From positions 1-64,000 of the forward strand of contig NZ_SZQL01000012.1 of assembly GCF_005233845.1 (NCBI RefSeq): a stretch of DNA of 64,000 bases. The letters run 5' to 3'. Source of the stretch: Ilyomonas limi. Lineage in GTDB: Bacteria > Bacteroidota > Bacteroidia > Chitinophagales > Chitinophagaceae. Below, in pieces: positions 43,156-51,422 of the stretch. A model generated the notes under the pieces. It was not told where the DNA came from. It ran no database searches and saw only the letters and a program-made list of their open reading frames with translations. The position numbers were made by a program, and so were the translations under genes. Numbering within the stretch: the first letter of the stretch is position 1; the number at the start of each line of letters is the position of its first letter.

Positions 43156-43179
43156 CCTTTTCTGTAGAAACAGAAAAGG
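43156..43179. promoter_or_regulatory. Perfect 10-bp hairpin between the two pstS genes
   Basis: ccttttctgt (43156-43165) and acagaaaagg (43170-43179) pair perfectly around a 4-base loop. No T-run follows on the minus strand, so it is more likely an mRNA-stabilising or processing hairpin than a terminator. Confidence 0.6.
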
Positions 43180-43195
43180 AGGATTGAATAAAGGG

Positions 43196-44158
43196 TTATT
43201 TTATTTTTTTTACCTGATCCGCTATTATGTTTTTAGGTAGCGCCACATAGCCGGCGGGTGCTACAAATTGTTGTCCATCCGTCAATACCCATTTAAAAAA
43301 ATCCAGCACTTCTTTTTTATTGCTTTTGCCATTAGTAATAAAATACAGATTGCGGGCTGGCGGCGAAGGATATTTACCATCATTTACCGCTTTTAAAAAC
43401 TGGTGGAGATTGCCGTAAAAATTTTCATCCGGGTCAATCTGTCCATTGCCGTTTACATCAATGGGCACTACATCAATACCGGGCAGTTTTTTGCCGGATT
43501 TAGGGTCAAAAACAAATAAAGTATTGTTGTAGCCAATGCCATTCAAATCTTTACGCACAGCATCTGCCACACCAGGGTCGCTGGGTATGCCAATGCCTTT
43601 GAGGTTTTCCTGCTTTTTGCCGAAAAAAGCCGCCCACGAATCGGCTGCACCGGCAGCATCCGCTCTCGTATATACATTTATTTTGTGTGGCGAACTATTT
43701 TTTGTACCCAACAATTGCTCCCAGGTAGAGATGCTTTTATCTACAAAAATGCCGGCGAACTCTGCTTTCTTAACGCCTCTCAGCTGCAACGCTTTCATAT
43801 TGGGGTTTTTGAGGTTCATGGTGGGCAATACGGCGTCTTTGCACACGGCTATATACCACACACCTTTTGCTTTTTCTGCATCCGAAAATTCGCGCGAAAA
43901 CATGCCCACATCCACCGCACCGCTCATGCAATCGGTAAAGCCTTTGCCGGCGCCGCCGGCTTGAATATCAAACCGTACATCGGGATGCGTTTTATTGTAT
44001 TCCTGTGCCCATACCTGCGCCAAAGGGTATAATGCAAATGCGCCGGATAAGGATATAGAAACAGCTTTGGGCGATTTAGGTGCTCTTGGCTCGCGTCCCT
44101 GGAAACTGATGGTAAGAAGTAATACAGCAGTAAATAATACACGGTTTTTATATGTCAT
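43196..44158 (-). CDS. pstS: PstS-like substrate-binding protein 2
   Basis: The 320-residue protein has the same fold and motifs as the next gene (SLSGAFALYP, QAGGAGKG, DAAGAADSWAAFFG) and the same EF-hand loop (DVNGNGQIDPDE, residues 234-245). The signal peptide lacks a lipobox cysteine (TISFQGRE), so this copy should be soluble in the periplasm while its neighbour is lipid-anchored. The two copies may differ in affinity or in the anion they bind. Confidence 0.86.
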   Translation of the reverse strand: MTYKNRVLFTAVLLLTISFQGREPRAPKSPKAVSISLSGAFALYPLAQVWAQEYNKTHPDVRFDIQAGGAGKGFTDCMSGAVDVGMFSREFSDAEKAKGVWYIAVCKDAVLPTMNLKNPNMKALQLRGVKKAEFAGIFVDKSISTWEQLLGTKNSSPHKINVYTRADAAGAADSWAAFFGKKQENLKGIGIPSDPGVADAVRKDLNGIGYNNTLFVFDPKSGKKLPGIDVVPIDVNGNGQIDPDENFYGNLHQFLKAVNDGKYPSPPARNLYFITNGKSNKKEVLDFFKWVLTDGQQFVAPAGYVALPKNIIADQVKKIK

Positions 44159-44229
44159 AAAATGATGAAGGTTTGGTTGTAATAAGAATTGGGGTTTGCT
44201 AAAAGAACAGTTGGTTTTGTTTTAAGAAT

Positions 44230-45687
44230 TTAAAAAGTAAACTTGCCGATAACAGGTGTAAAGCGCACGCTGAGATAAGTCCAGTAAGGCGTTTTTGAAT
44301 ATTTGCTTAAATCATCTTTCGACTTGATTGAATTTTTTACCTCAATCATAGAGTTAGTAACGGCAGCCCAGCAAAAGCCATATTCCACATCAACAACAGG
44401 CGTGGGCTTGTAATTGATGCGCCAGTCATTTTCAAAACCAAGATATTTATTGTTAGCTGGCATTCCTTTGAAGGCAAAGCCTGTATGCGAATAGAACAAG
44501 TGATTTTCAAGACGTATGCTCCATTTGTTTTTCTGGTATTGGAAGAACAGGTAAGGGTTAATTAAACCGCCACTTTTTACATCACCTGGAAAGGTGGTAA
44601 ACAAATCGAGATTACCCATAAACCGGTGTGCTACACCATATAGCGGAACAAAATTATTGTCTTTGCTGGCTGTGCTGTCTTGTCCGCTCAGGTACTCCAT
44701 ACCAAGCCGGATAGCCAAATTTTTAGAAGAATATTTTATTTCGGGCTGGATATAATAAGCTGCTAACTTTTTACCTGAAGAGTCTTTACCATACTGATAA
44801 TATGCTGCTGCGGTTAAGTACCAGTTGTAAGTTTGGTATTCCAGTCTGCCGCCGCTGGTAAAACGTTGATACGTGGTTTTGTAATCGTAAGCACTTTGGT
44901 AGCCATCCATGGTATTGATAGTAGTAAGTATAAAACTCTTGCTGAGCTTATAATTTAAATAATGCACGAGCAGGTCTTTGTAGTTCTTAAAACCATTTGG
45001 AGCATAGGTGGTAGTAAATGTATTTTCTGCAGATTGGTTAAAGGCAAATGTGAGTTCGGTATTCAGGTTAATTTTATTGTTATAGATAAAACGTATTGCG
45101 TCGTGCGAGTTGCCGGGAAGGCGCCAATCGTTCTCAGCAAATAGCCGTTGGTTGTCATATACTAATCTTTGCCTGCCTATGCGAACGCTCCACTTGTCAT
45201 TAAAATGTGGCTCAATATACCCTTCAAACAAATAAATAGGAAAAGTAGTAGTAGGAGAAGCCGTAGTGCCGGAAGTAGTACCCTGACTTGCTCTCGGGTC
45301 TTGCTCGCCCCACACTCTTGCATCCTGTATGGACGCATAAAAATCCAAGCGCTTAGTTTTAAAATCAACATTCAGCCTGGTGCGCTGGTTAACGAGAAAT
45401 GCCGGTGCAGTGTCTTTTAAGGGAATGTTTCTATAGCCGTGCCTGAACTCGGAGCGTATACGCATATCGACCGAGATATTAAGTGAATTGGCTGGCTTGG
45501 GCACTTCAGCAACCGGTGTAGGGGGAACCGTTACTGCTCCTCTCTGTAAAGAGTCCTGAAGGCCTGTAGCAGGCGTTTGTCCGCTTTGTGTTGCTTTAAC
45601 TATAGCATTGCCAGCCTGTGCCTGTACCTGCGTAAGTGCAAATGAGGTAAATGCCACAAACAGTGTTTTGATTGTATGGTTCTTCAT
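44230..45687 (-). CDS. Outer-membrane porin, alginate-export/OprP-like barrel
   Basis: The 485-residue protein has a signal peptide (to about residue 23, TQVQAQ), a short low-complexity linker and a beta-barrel of alternating strands (SVDMRIRSEFRHGYRN near 70, YIEPHFNDKWSVRIGRQRL near 155) ending in phenylalanine (VIGKFTF). It resembles alginate-export-type porins. Placed directly before two PstS-like proteins and PstCAB, it probably brings the same anion across the outer membrane. Its promoter region holds the likely Rrf2 operator at 45713-45737. Confidence 0.82.
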   Translation of the reverse strand: MKNHTIKTLFVAFTSFALTQVQAQAGNAIVKATQSGQTPATGLQDSLQRGAVTVPPTPVAEVPKPANSLNISVDMRIRSEFRHGYRNIPLKDTAPAFLVNQRTRLNVDFKTKRLDFYASIQDARVWGEQDPRASQGTTSGTTASPTTTFPIYLFEGYIEPHFNDKWSVRIGRQRLVYDNQRLFAENDWRLPGNSHDAIRFIYNNKINLNTELTFAFNQSAENTFTTTYAPNGFKNYKDLLVHYLNYKLSKSFILTTINTMDGYQSAYDYKTTYQRFTSGGRLEYQTYNWYLTAAAYYQYGKDSSGKKLAAYYIQPEIKYSSKNLAIRLGMEYLSGQDSTASKDNNFVPLYGVAHRFMGNLDLFTTFPGDVKSGGLINPYLFFQYQKNKWSIRLENHLFYSHTGFAFKGMPANNKYLGFENDWRINYKPTPVVDVEYGFCWAAVTNSMIEVKNSIKSKDDLSKYSKTPYWTYLSVRFTPVIGKFTF

Positions 45688-45703
45688 GCAGATTAATTTA
45701 CTG

Positions 45704-45711
45704 CAAACATA
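45704..45711 (-). promoter_or_regulatory. -7 box of the porin promoter
   Basis: TATGTTTG on the minus strand matches TAnnTTTG and lies 17 bp before the porin start codon. No TTTG sits 19 bp upstream; the palindrome at 45713-45737 occupies that space instead, which suggests a regulated promoter with a weak -33 element. Confidence 0.55.
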
Positions 45712-45712
45712 T

Positions 45713-45737
45713 AATTCCTATTGGATTAATAGGAATT
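45713..45737. promoter_or_regulatory. Palindromic operator, likely Rrf2 target
   Basis: aattcctatt and aatagaatt-type arms (exactly aattcctatt at 45713-45722 and aataggaatt at 45728-45737) are perfect 10-bp inverted repeats around ggatt. The site touches the -7 box of the porin promoter. Its size and position suit binding by a dimeric Rrf2 regulator, encoded immediately upstream. Confidence 0.65.
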
Positions 45738-45752
45738 AATTCGAAAAAAATT

Positions 45753-46202
45753 TTAACTTTTTTCCGCTGAATCATTTTCAAGCGTTCTTTCACGCTCAAG
45801 AATATTGCTTAATGTAGCATTTTTAAGCATATTCACGGTTTCGTTGCGTACATCGGCAAACACATCGCGAATTCCACATACTTCCTCATTTTTACATTCT
45901 TCGCAACGTTCGTAATATTTATGCGCAACACAGGGCAGCAGGGCAATAGCGCCTTCAAACAGGCGCACTACTTCGGCAATATTTATTTCATCGGGGCTTT
46001 TAAGCAGGTAATAGCCACCTGTCTTTCCTTTGCGGCTGCTTAGCATACCCGCATTGCGGAGGTCGAGCAAAATGGCTTCCAGAAATTTACGGGGAATGCG
46101 TTCGCTTTCTGCAATTTTACTTATTTGCACAGGTGCTTTACTTTGCTCGCGGGCAAGATACACAAGCGCATTAATGGCGTACTTTGTCTTCTTAGACAGC
46201 AT
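45753..46202 (-). CDS. Rrf2-family transcriptional regulator
   Basis: The 149-residue protein has the Rrf2 winged helix (MLSKKTKYAINALVYLA, then QISKIAESERIPRKFLEAIL). A C-terminal region contains four cysteines (LLPCVA, YERCEECKNEEVCG, residues about 90-109) able to hold an iron-sulfur cluster. Such regulators sense Fe-S status, nitrosative stress or cysteine supply. It is the first gene of a run with the porin and pst-like genes on the same strand, 65 bp before the porin. Fe-S or sulfur control over a transporter labelled phosphate is unexpected. The promoter gives almost no leader. Confidence 0.9.
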   Translation of the reverse strand: MLSKKTKYAINALVYLAREQSKAPVQISKIAESERIPRKFLEAILLDLRNAGMLSSRKGKTGGYYLLKSPDEINIAEVVRLFEGAIALLPCVAHKYYERCEECKNEEVCGIRDVFADVRNETVNMLKNATLSNILERERTLENDSAEKS

Positions 46203-46207
46203 TATTG

Positions 46208-46238
46208 CAAAGATACCTATATTGTACTTTAATACAAA
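46208..46238 (-). promoter_or_regulatory. Promoter of the Rrf2 regulator gene
   Basis: On the minus strand TTTG (46235-46238) and TATCTTTG (46208-46215) are separated by exactly 19 bp, a full match to the phylum consensus. The -7 box ends only 5 bp before the start codon at 46202, so the transcript should be leaderless or nearly so. The spacer contains ttgta/tacaa arms, a possible autoregulatory site. Confidence 0.7.
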
Positions 46239-46403
46239 TACTAAGATGCTAAAGCATAGATAAAAGCATGAAAATATCAGTTAGATATTGTGAGTGAAAT
46301 AAAGAAGTAGTAGGTAATAAGAATATACTTGTTCTTTCAGTGCAAAGAACTGGAGTAAATAGCGTTTGTGCAGAGATACCAAACTCCAGATGCTCGTTTG
46401 TTG

Positions 46404-46547
46404 TTGCGGGCGCAGTAAAGCTATTTGTGAGTGTTATTGAAATCTATATAAACCTGTAATAATGGATGATAAACTTTGTTACAAATATCCAGTTAAGTCA
46501 TCAATAATGATTTAAGCTAAGTACAGATTGCTTTACTGTGCCCGCAA
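46404..46547. mobile_element. MITE-like element with 18-bp inverted ends
   Basis: ttgcgggcgcagtaaagc (46404-46421) and gctttactgtgcccgcaa (46530-46547) are complementary at 17 of 18 positions and flank 108 bp of AT-rich non-coding sequence. No target duplication is obvious. It sits upstream of the recombinase gene. A regulatory long-range hairpin is an alternative. Confidence 0.4.
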
Positions 46548-46704
46548 TGATATTAATTATGTTACTCTCAAACATAACATTTATATATCACACCCTTGTA
46601 GATATTAAATGCTGCGAAACCTCACTAAACTCCTGTTCTCTGCTGCGAAAGAAAACTGCGGGAGCAAGCGTTCTTAATTTAAAATAAACAGAGATATTCG
46701 CTGT

Positions 46705-47604
46705 ATGTGGGAAGTATATAAAAAAGGATTTAAAGCTTATCTGCAACTGGAGAAATCATTAAGTGCTAACTCGGTAGCAGCTTACCTGCGCGATGTAGAT
46801 AAGCTGACTGATTTTTTACAGGCAATCAACAATCTGAAAGCACCCGATGAGCTAACGTTAAAAGACCTGCAACAATTTGTACAATGGGCTGCCGGACTGG
46901 GGATCACTGCTTCGTCGCAATCGCGCATTATTTCGGGCGTTCGTGGTTTTTATAAGTATTGTCTGGCAGAAAATATAGTGGCTGTGGATCCATCTGCTCT
47001 GCTGGAAGCGCCGAAGCTAAAACGTGCTTTGCCCGATATACTGAGCTTTGAGGAAATTGAGCACATTATTGCGCAAATAGATGTAAGTACGCCCGATGGC
47101 ACACGCAACAAAGCCATGCTGGAAACCTTGTATAGCTGTGGCTTGCGCGTGAGTGAACTGGTGGATTTGCGCCTAAGCTGGTTGTATCTGGATGTTGGTT
47201 TTATACGCGTGATTGGTAAAGGTAATAAAGAACGGCTGGTACCCATTGGCAGCGATGCCATCAAGTATATTACCATTTATAAAGATGGGGTAAGGGTGCA
47301 TCAACGCATTCAGAAAGGTTTTGAAGATGTGCTGTTTTTAAACCGCTTTGGAAAAAGTCTTTCGCGCATTATGGTGTTTTTAATTATTAAAGATTTAGCA
47401 GCGAAAGCAGGTATCACCAAAAATATTTCGCCACATACATTCCGCCATTCCTTTGCCACGCATTTGGTAGAAGGTGGTGCCAGCCTTCGTGCCGTACAGG
47501 AAATGCTGGGGCACGAAAGTATTACCACCACCGAAATTTATACGCACTTAGACCGGGATTACTTGCGGGCTACGCTGCAACAATTTCACCCTGCGTTTCA
47601 GTAA
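46705..47604 (+). CDS. xerD: Tyrosine recombinase XerD/XerC
   Basis: The 299-residue protein has an N-terminal SAM-like domain (1-90) and a catalytic domain with the family residues: R148 (CGLRVSE), K in GKGNKER (about 173), H and R in PHTFRHSFATHL (about 244-247), H in LGHESI (about 270) and nucleophile Y279 (TEIYTHLD). The length and motif order are those of Xer proteins that resolve chromosome dimers at dif during division. XerD is favoured over XerC by general pattern, but that distinction is weak. It stands alone. Confidence 0.88.
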   Translation: MWEVYKKGFKAYLQLEKSLSANSVAAYLRDVDKLTDFLQAINNLKAPDELTLKDLQQFVQWAAGLGITASSQSRIISGVRGFYKYCLAENIVAVDPSALLEAPKLKRALPDILSFEEIEHIIAQIDVSTPDGTRNKAMLETLYSCGLRVSELVDLRLSWLYLDVGFIRVIGKGNKERLVPIGSDAIKYITIYKDGVRVHQRIQKGFEDVLFLNRFGKSLSRIMVFLIIKDLAAKAGITKNISPHTFRHSFATHLVEGGASLRAVQEMLGHESITTTEIYTHLDRDYLRATLQQFHPAFQ

Positions 47605-47640
47605 TTAAATCATTTTTAATTAAGCAACATTCCATGACCA

Positions 47641-47688
47641 CAGCTCAAGGCTCAATGCATGTGGCTTGCAGCTTATTGCAAGCTGCTA
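47641..47688. repeat. Dispersed 'agcttgcaagc' type intergenic repeat
   Basis: gcagctt (47668-47674) and aagctgc (47680-47686) form a hairpin. The reverse complement of the whole stretch (taagctgcaagcc ... ccttgagctg) resembles 60517-60560 (taagctacaagcc ... cttgagcgctg). It lies between convergent genes and may act as a terminator. Confidence 0.4.
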
Positions 47689-49638
47689 TTATTCAGCTTT
47701 GGCAACAGGCTTATCTTTTAGCTGACTCGCATTTTGTACCAGTTGAATAAACTCCCTGCGGTATCCTTCGATATCATTGCTGGCAGCTTGTGTGGCTAAT
47801 TGTACAATGTCATTGTACCCAAAGCTGCCTTTGTATTTTGAATGGCGTAATAACATACCAAAGGAAGCTACAGCGGAGGCAAAGCGAAAGTTGGGTGAAG
47901 TATTACTCAATGCAACAGTATTACCTTTCACCGGATGCTGCAATAGCTTGCTTACATTTTCATCGGGTTGCTTATACCGTAGTTTTATGTTTAGCAATTC
48001 ATCGGTAAACTGATTGTAAGTTTTTACTTTTTTTGTTGTTTGATAGCGCAATGCATCCACGCTATCCAGTTCATTGGTGGGTACACCTGCCGGAATAATT
48101 TCGTACAAAGCTGTTACAGTATGACCGCTGCCTAACTCACCGGCATCTATTTTATCATTATTAAAATCTTCTTTAGCCAGCATACGGTTTTCATAACCTA
48201 TCAGCCTATACCCTTGTACTTTAGCTGGATTAAATTCTATCTGCAATTTCACATCTTTGGCTATGGTAAACAAGGTACCACCAAACTCGTTTATCAACAC
48301 CTTTTTAGCTTCACTGATGCCATCAATATACGCATGATTGCCATTGCCCTTATCTGCCAGTTTTTGCATTTTTGCGTCCTGGTAGTTGCCCATGCCATAG
48401 CCCAGCACCGTAAGAAAAATACCTGTTTCGCGTTCCTGTTCTATCAACCTTTCCAGTTCATCATCGCTGCTTACACCCACATTAAAATCACCATCGGTAC
48501 AAAGTATCACGCGGTTGTTACCCCCTTCTATAAAGTTTTGTTTGGCAGTGGCATAAGCCAGTTTTATACCCTCGCCACCAGCAGTAGAGCCACCCGCTTC
48601 CAGCCGGCCAATGGCATCTTTGATAGTTGTTTTATGGTCGCCTGTTGTGGGCGGCAATACCAATCCCGCATTGCCTGCATATACTACTATGGATACTTTA
48701 TCCTGCGGACGTAGCTGATCGGTTAATAACTTTAACGACGATTGTACCAATGGCAGTTTATGCTCATCGGTCATACTGCCGCTTACATCTATGAGAAATA
48801 CAAGATTGCTTGCGGGCAATGTTTCAGCAGAAATAATTTTGCCCTGCAAACCAATTAGTAGTAGGTGATGCTCCTCATTCCACGGACAAGTGGAAAGCTC
48901 TGTGTTAATACTACATGGCTCACCACTTTGAGGTTGCGGGTACTGGTAGGTAAAATAGTTAATCATTTCCTCAATGCGTACGGCACCTGCATGCGGCAAT
49001 TCTTTGTTGTTGATAAAACGGCGTACATTACTATACGAAGCTGCATCTACATCAATTGAAAAAGTGGATAAAGGGTTGCCTGTTACTTTTAAAAACGGGT
49101 TTTCTGTTATTTTATCATAACCTTCGCGGTTGAAGTCCTGATTGATATTGGCGTATTTATCAGGGTTAGTCAGTGCTTTATTTTTTTGTGCTCTTCCGGC
49201 TCTTTTGGAGGTAATATAAACGCCTGCTGCCCTTCCTTGTAACACATGGGGCACGGTAAAATTTCTTGTAACAGATAGGGCTCCTGTAAATGATTTTTTC
49301 TGTTGTGCGTCATAGCCTACTACCACTACTTCGTCAAGTGTAGTGTTTGTTTTTTGTAGGGTAACAGCTATTGTATTCTCCTGATTAAGTTTAAACTCTA
49401 CTGTTCCATAACCAAGGGCCGAAATTACCAATACCGCATTTTCAACAGGCATCTCTAATTTAAAATGGCCATTTGAATCAGTTAGCGTTCCGGTGATTGT
49501 TCCTTTTATGCCAACAGAAGCACCTTCAATTGGATTGCCCTTTTGATCCTGTATAGTGCCTTCTATCGTTCTGCCTTCGTTGGCAACAAATGCAAATGCA
49601 AACAGGCATATTGTGCTAAGTAATAACAAGTATTTCAT
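47689..49638 (-). CDS. VWA-domain protein with carboxypeptidase-like N-terminal domain (YfbK-like)
   Basis: The start at 49638 (MKYLLLLSTICLFAFAFVANEG) gives a signal peptide; an earlier in-frame ATG gives 28 extra residues without one. Residues about 22-105 are a carboxypeptidase-D regulatory-like domain. They continue into LDEVVVVGYDAQQKKSFTGAL, the start of a SusC plug, which then breaks off. The rest is a YfbK-type protein: a lead region (NPFLKVTGNPLSTFSIDVD), a von Willebrand A domain with MIDAS motif DVSGSM and the T/D residues in STAGGEG and CTDGDFNVG, and the C-terminal DUF3520-like part. It probably binds metal and partner proteins at the envelope. It is paired with the next gene upstream. 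Confidence 0.87.
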   Translation of the reverse strand: MKYLLLLSTICLFAFAFVANEGRTIEGTIQDQKGNPIEGASVGIKGTITGTLTDSNGHFKLEMPVENAVLVISALGYGTVEFKLNQENTIAVTLQKTNTTLDEVVVVGYDAQQKKSFTGALSVTRNFTVPHVLQGRAAGVYITSKRAGRAQKNKALTNPDKYANINQDFNREGYDKITENPFLKVTGNPLSTFSIDVDAASYSNVRRFINNKELPHAGAVRIEEMINYFTYQYPQPQSGEPCSINTELSTCPWNEEHHLLLIGLQGKIISAETLPASNLVFLIDVSGSMTDEHKLPLVQSSLKLLTDQLRPQDKVSIVVYAGNAGLVLPPTTGDHKTTIKDAIGRLEAGGSTAGGEGIKLAYATAKQNFIEGGNNRVILCTDGDFNVGVSSDDELERLIEQERETGIFLTVLGYGMGNYQDAKMQKLADKGNGNHAYIDGISEAKKVLINEFGGTLFTIAKDVKLQIEFNPAKVQGYRLIGYENRMLAKEDFNNDKIDAGELGSGHTVTALYEIIPAGVPTNELDSVDALRYQTTKKVKTYNQFTDELLNIKLRYKQPDENVSKLLQHPVKGNTVALSNTSPNFRFASAVASFGMLLRHSKYKGSFGYNDIVQLATQAASNDIEGYRREFIQLVQNASQLKDKPVAKAE

Positions 49639-49675
49639 AATTGTAGATTGTATGTAAGTGAATAATAGTATGGGG

Positions 49676-50707
49676 CTATTCAACAATAATTTTATCTGTG
49701 TATTGTTGTTTTGTATCATCATTAATCAGGCGGATAAAATATATGCCTGTTGCGGCGGTGGAAGGAATAATAACAGTAGTTGTTTTGGCGCCTTTTACAG
49801 CATCAAACAAGCTGTGCGTTATGAGCTTTGAATGAACGTCTAATAATTGTATAGAGTAATGTCCTTCATTCTTTACTTCCATATGTATAGCATTGCCGCG
49901 TGTTGCCGGATTAGGATAAACTTTGAATAAATTGGCGTGGAAGATTTTTCGTACAGTTGTTTTGAGAGTGTCTGTCTGTTTTACACGATGATGAGGTATT
50001 GCATAACCTGCAATCACAACTACATCACCCATCGATGTGGGCTCCAGCGTTAAGGATTGTGTATTTAAATTTATTTCACCGGCATTATTGAAAGTATAGT
50101 CTATTTCTTTTGTTTGATAACCTATATACGAGATGCTAACGGTTACTGAAGAACTGTTTGTAGCAAAGCTTAAACGAAATTTACCGGCAGTATCCGATAC
50201 AGTTTCAATCATTGTTCCCTTCAAAATAATAGAAGCACCACTTATAGGAAGCCTGTTTTCATCAACTATGATTCCGGTGATTAATTTATTACTGCTACTT
50301 TGTTCTATGCCACATACCTGTTGTTTGTCTGCAATAACCAAATCCGTCCTTTGCCAGCAGTTATTAAGAAATACAATATTTTCCTTCACGTTTTTATCCT
50401 TCTTAAATTGCCCATTCGCCTTATTCAGCAACAACGTCAATGGAATAAAGGCTGCCATCCACCATATCATTTTCTTTTCCCTTTTCATTGGTACCAGCGG
50501 TCGTTCTGTTTGTTCCTGCGAAAAGCGCCCGCACAATCTGCCTTTGGATTGCGATAAATAATAGAGTACCTGCGCATCACTCATCAGGCTGAAATCGATG
50601 ACTGTTTTAGCACAGCTTGCACAATAGCGGCCTTTGTCCTGCGGCGTCATTGAATCCCAGTTTTCGTGGCATGGCTGCGGAATGCTTACGTACGTTTCTC
50701 TTTTCAT
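49676..50707 (-). CDS. Membrane protein with zinc-ribbon-like N-terminus, carboxypeptidase-like domain and T9SS-type tail
   Basis: The start at 50707 (MKRETYVSIPQPC) is preferred; an in-frame ATG lies 18 bp upstream. Residues about 7-65 hold a cysteine-rich module (PCHENWDSMTPQDKGRYC, SCAKTVIDFS, GRLCG), probably cytoplasmic and metal-binding. One membrane helix follows (about 80-98, IWWMAAFIPLTLLLNKANG). A carboxypeptidase-D regulatory-like domain spans about 150-230. The tail (FKVYPNPATRG to the end) matches the type IX secretion C-terminal domain. A T9SS tail without a cleavable signal peptide is unusual. It is divergent from the sigma factor gene by about 145 bp and 37 bp ahead of the VWA gene. 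Confidence 0.72.
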   Translation of the reverse strand: MKRETYVSIPQPCHENWDSMTPQDKGRYCASCAKTVIDFSLMSDAQVLYYLSQSKGRLCGRFSQEQTERPLVPMKREKKMIWWMAAFIPLTLLLNKANGQFKKDKNVKENIVFLNNCWQRTDLVIADKQQVCGIEQSSSNKLITGIIVDENRLPISGASIILKGTMIETVSDTAGKFRLSFATNSSSVTVSISYIGYQTKEIDYTFNNAGEINLNTQSLTLEPTSMGDVVVIAGYAIPHHRVKQTDTLKTTVRKIFHANLFKVYPNPATRGNAIHMEVKNEGHYSIQLLDVHSKLITHSLFDAVKGAKTTTVIIPSTAATGIYFIRLINDDTKQQYTDKIIVE

Positions 50708-50852
50708 ATAGCATTGGTTTTTCAATGGGATGTGGCTTTAGGTACTTTTACATAAACCGTTCAGAAATTTTTTTACATTATCTTGTGCAACGGAATATTT
50801 GACAGGCTTGCCAATACTATAAAGTTATTACCTAAGCTATACGATCATCATT

Positions 50853-51422
50853 TTGTTACCCATTAAACAAATACAAAAAGCACTGGAAACTGATGAGGAG
50901 TTGCTGTTGTTGTTCAAACAAAACAATAACCAGCAGGCATTGGCTACGTTGTATTTGCGCTATAGCGAGCTGGTGTATGGTACCTGTCTTAAATACCTCA
51001 AAGATGCAGAAGCCGCTAAAGATGCGGTAATGAACATTTATACAGAATTGCTGCAAAAACTACCTGCACAGGAAGTACACCACTTTAAAAGCTGGTTATA
51101 TGTAGTGGTAAAAAATCATTGTCTTATGCAGCTGCGCCGCAGCAAAACAGCAACCATTGTTGAATTTCAACCAACATTTATGCAATCGGCCGACCTGCTG
51201 CATCTGGATGATTTATTGGATAAAGAAGCACATTTTAAAATGCTGGAGCAGTGCATGGAAAAATTGAGTGATGAACAGCGCATGGCAATTCAACTCTTTT
51301 ATTTTGAAAATAAATGCTACAACGAAATAGCAGCGCAAACGGCAATGGAATGGAATAAAATACGCAGCCTGATACAAAACGGCAGGCGCAACCTTAAAAT
51401 ATGTATGGAGCAACATGGCTGA
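50853..51422 (+). CDS. RNA polymerase sigma factor, sigma-70 (ECF type)
   Basis: The 189-residue protein has sigma region 2 (NNNQQALATLYLRYSELVYGTCLKYLKD, about 23-51) and region 4 (LSDEQRMAIQLFYFENKCYNEIAAQTAMEWNKIRSLIQNGRRNLK, about 140-183). No ATG occurs before region 2, so a TTG at 50853 is the most likely start. Its end overlaps the following anti-sigma-like gene by 8 bp, showing coupling. It would direct transcription of a small envelope regulon, perhaps including the divergent genes. Confidence 0.9.
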   Translation: MLPIKQIQKALETDEELLLLFKQNNNQQALATLYLRYSELVYGTCLKYLKDAEAAKDAVMNIYTELLQKLPAQEVHHFKSWLYVVVKNHCLMQLRRSKTATIVEFQPTFMQSADLLHLDDLLDKEAHFKMLEQCMEKLSDEQRMAIQLFYFENKCYNEIAAQTAMEWNKIRSLIQNGRRNLKICMEQHG

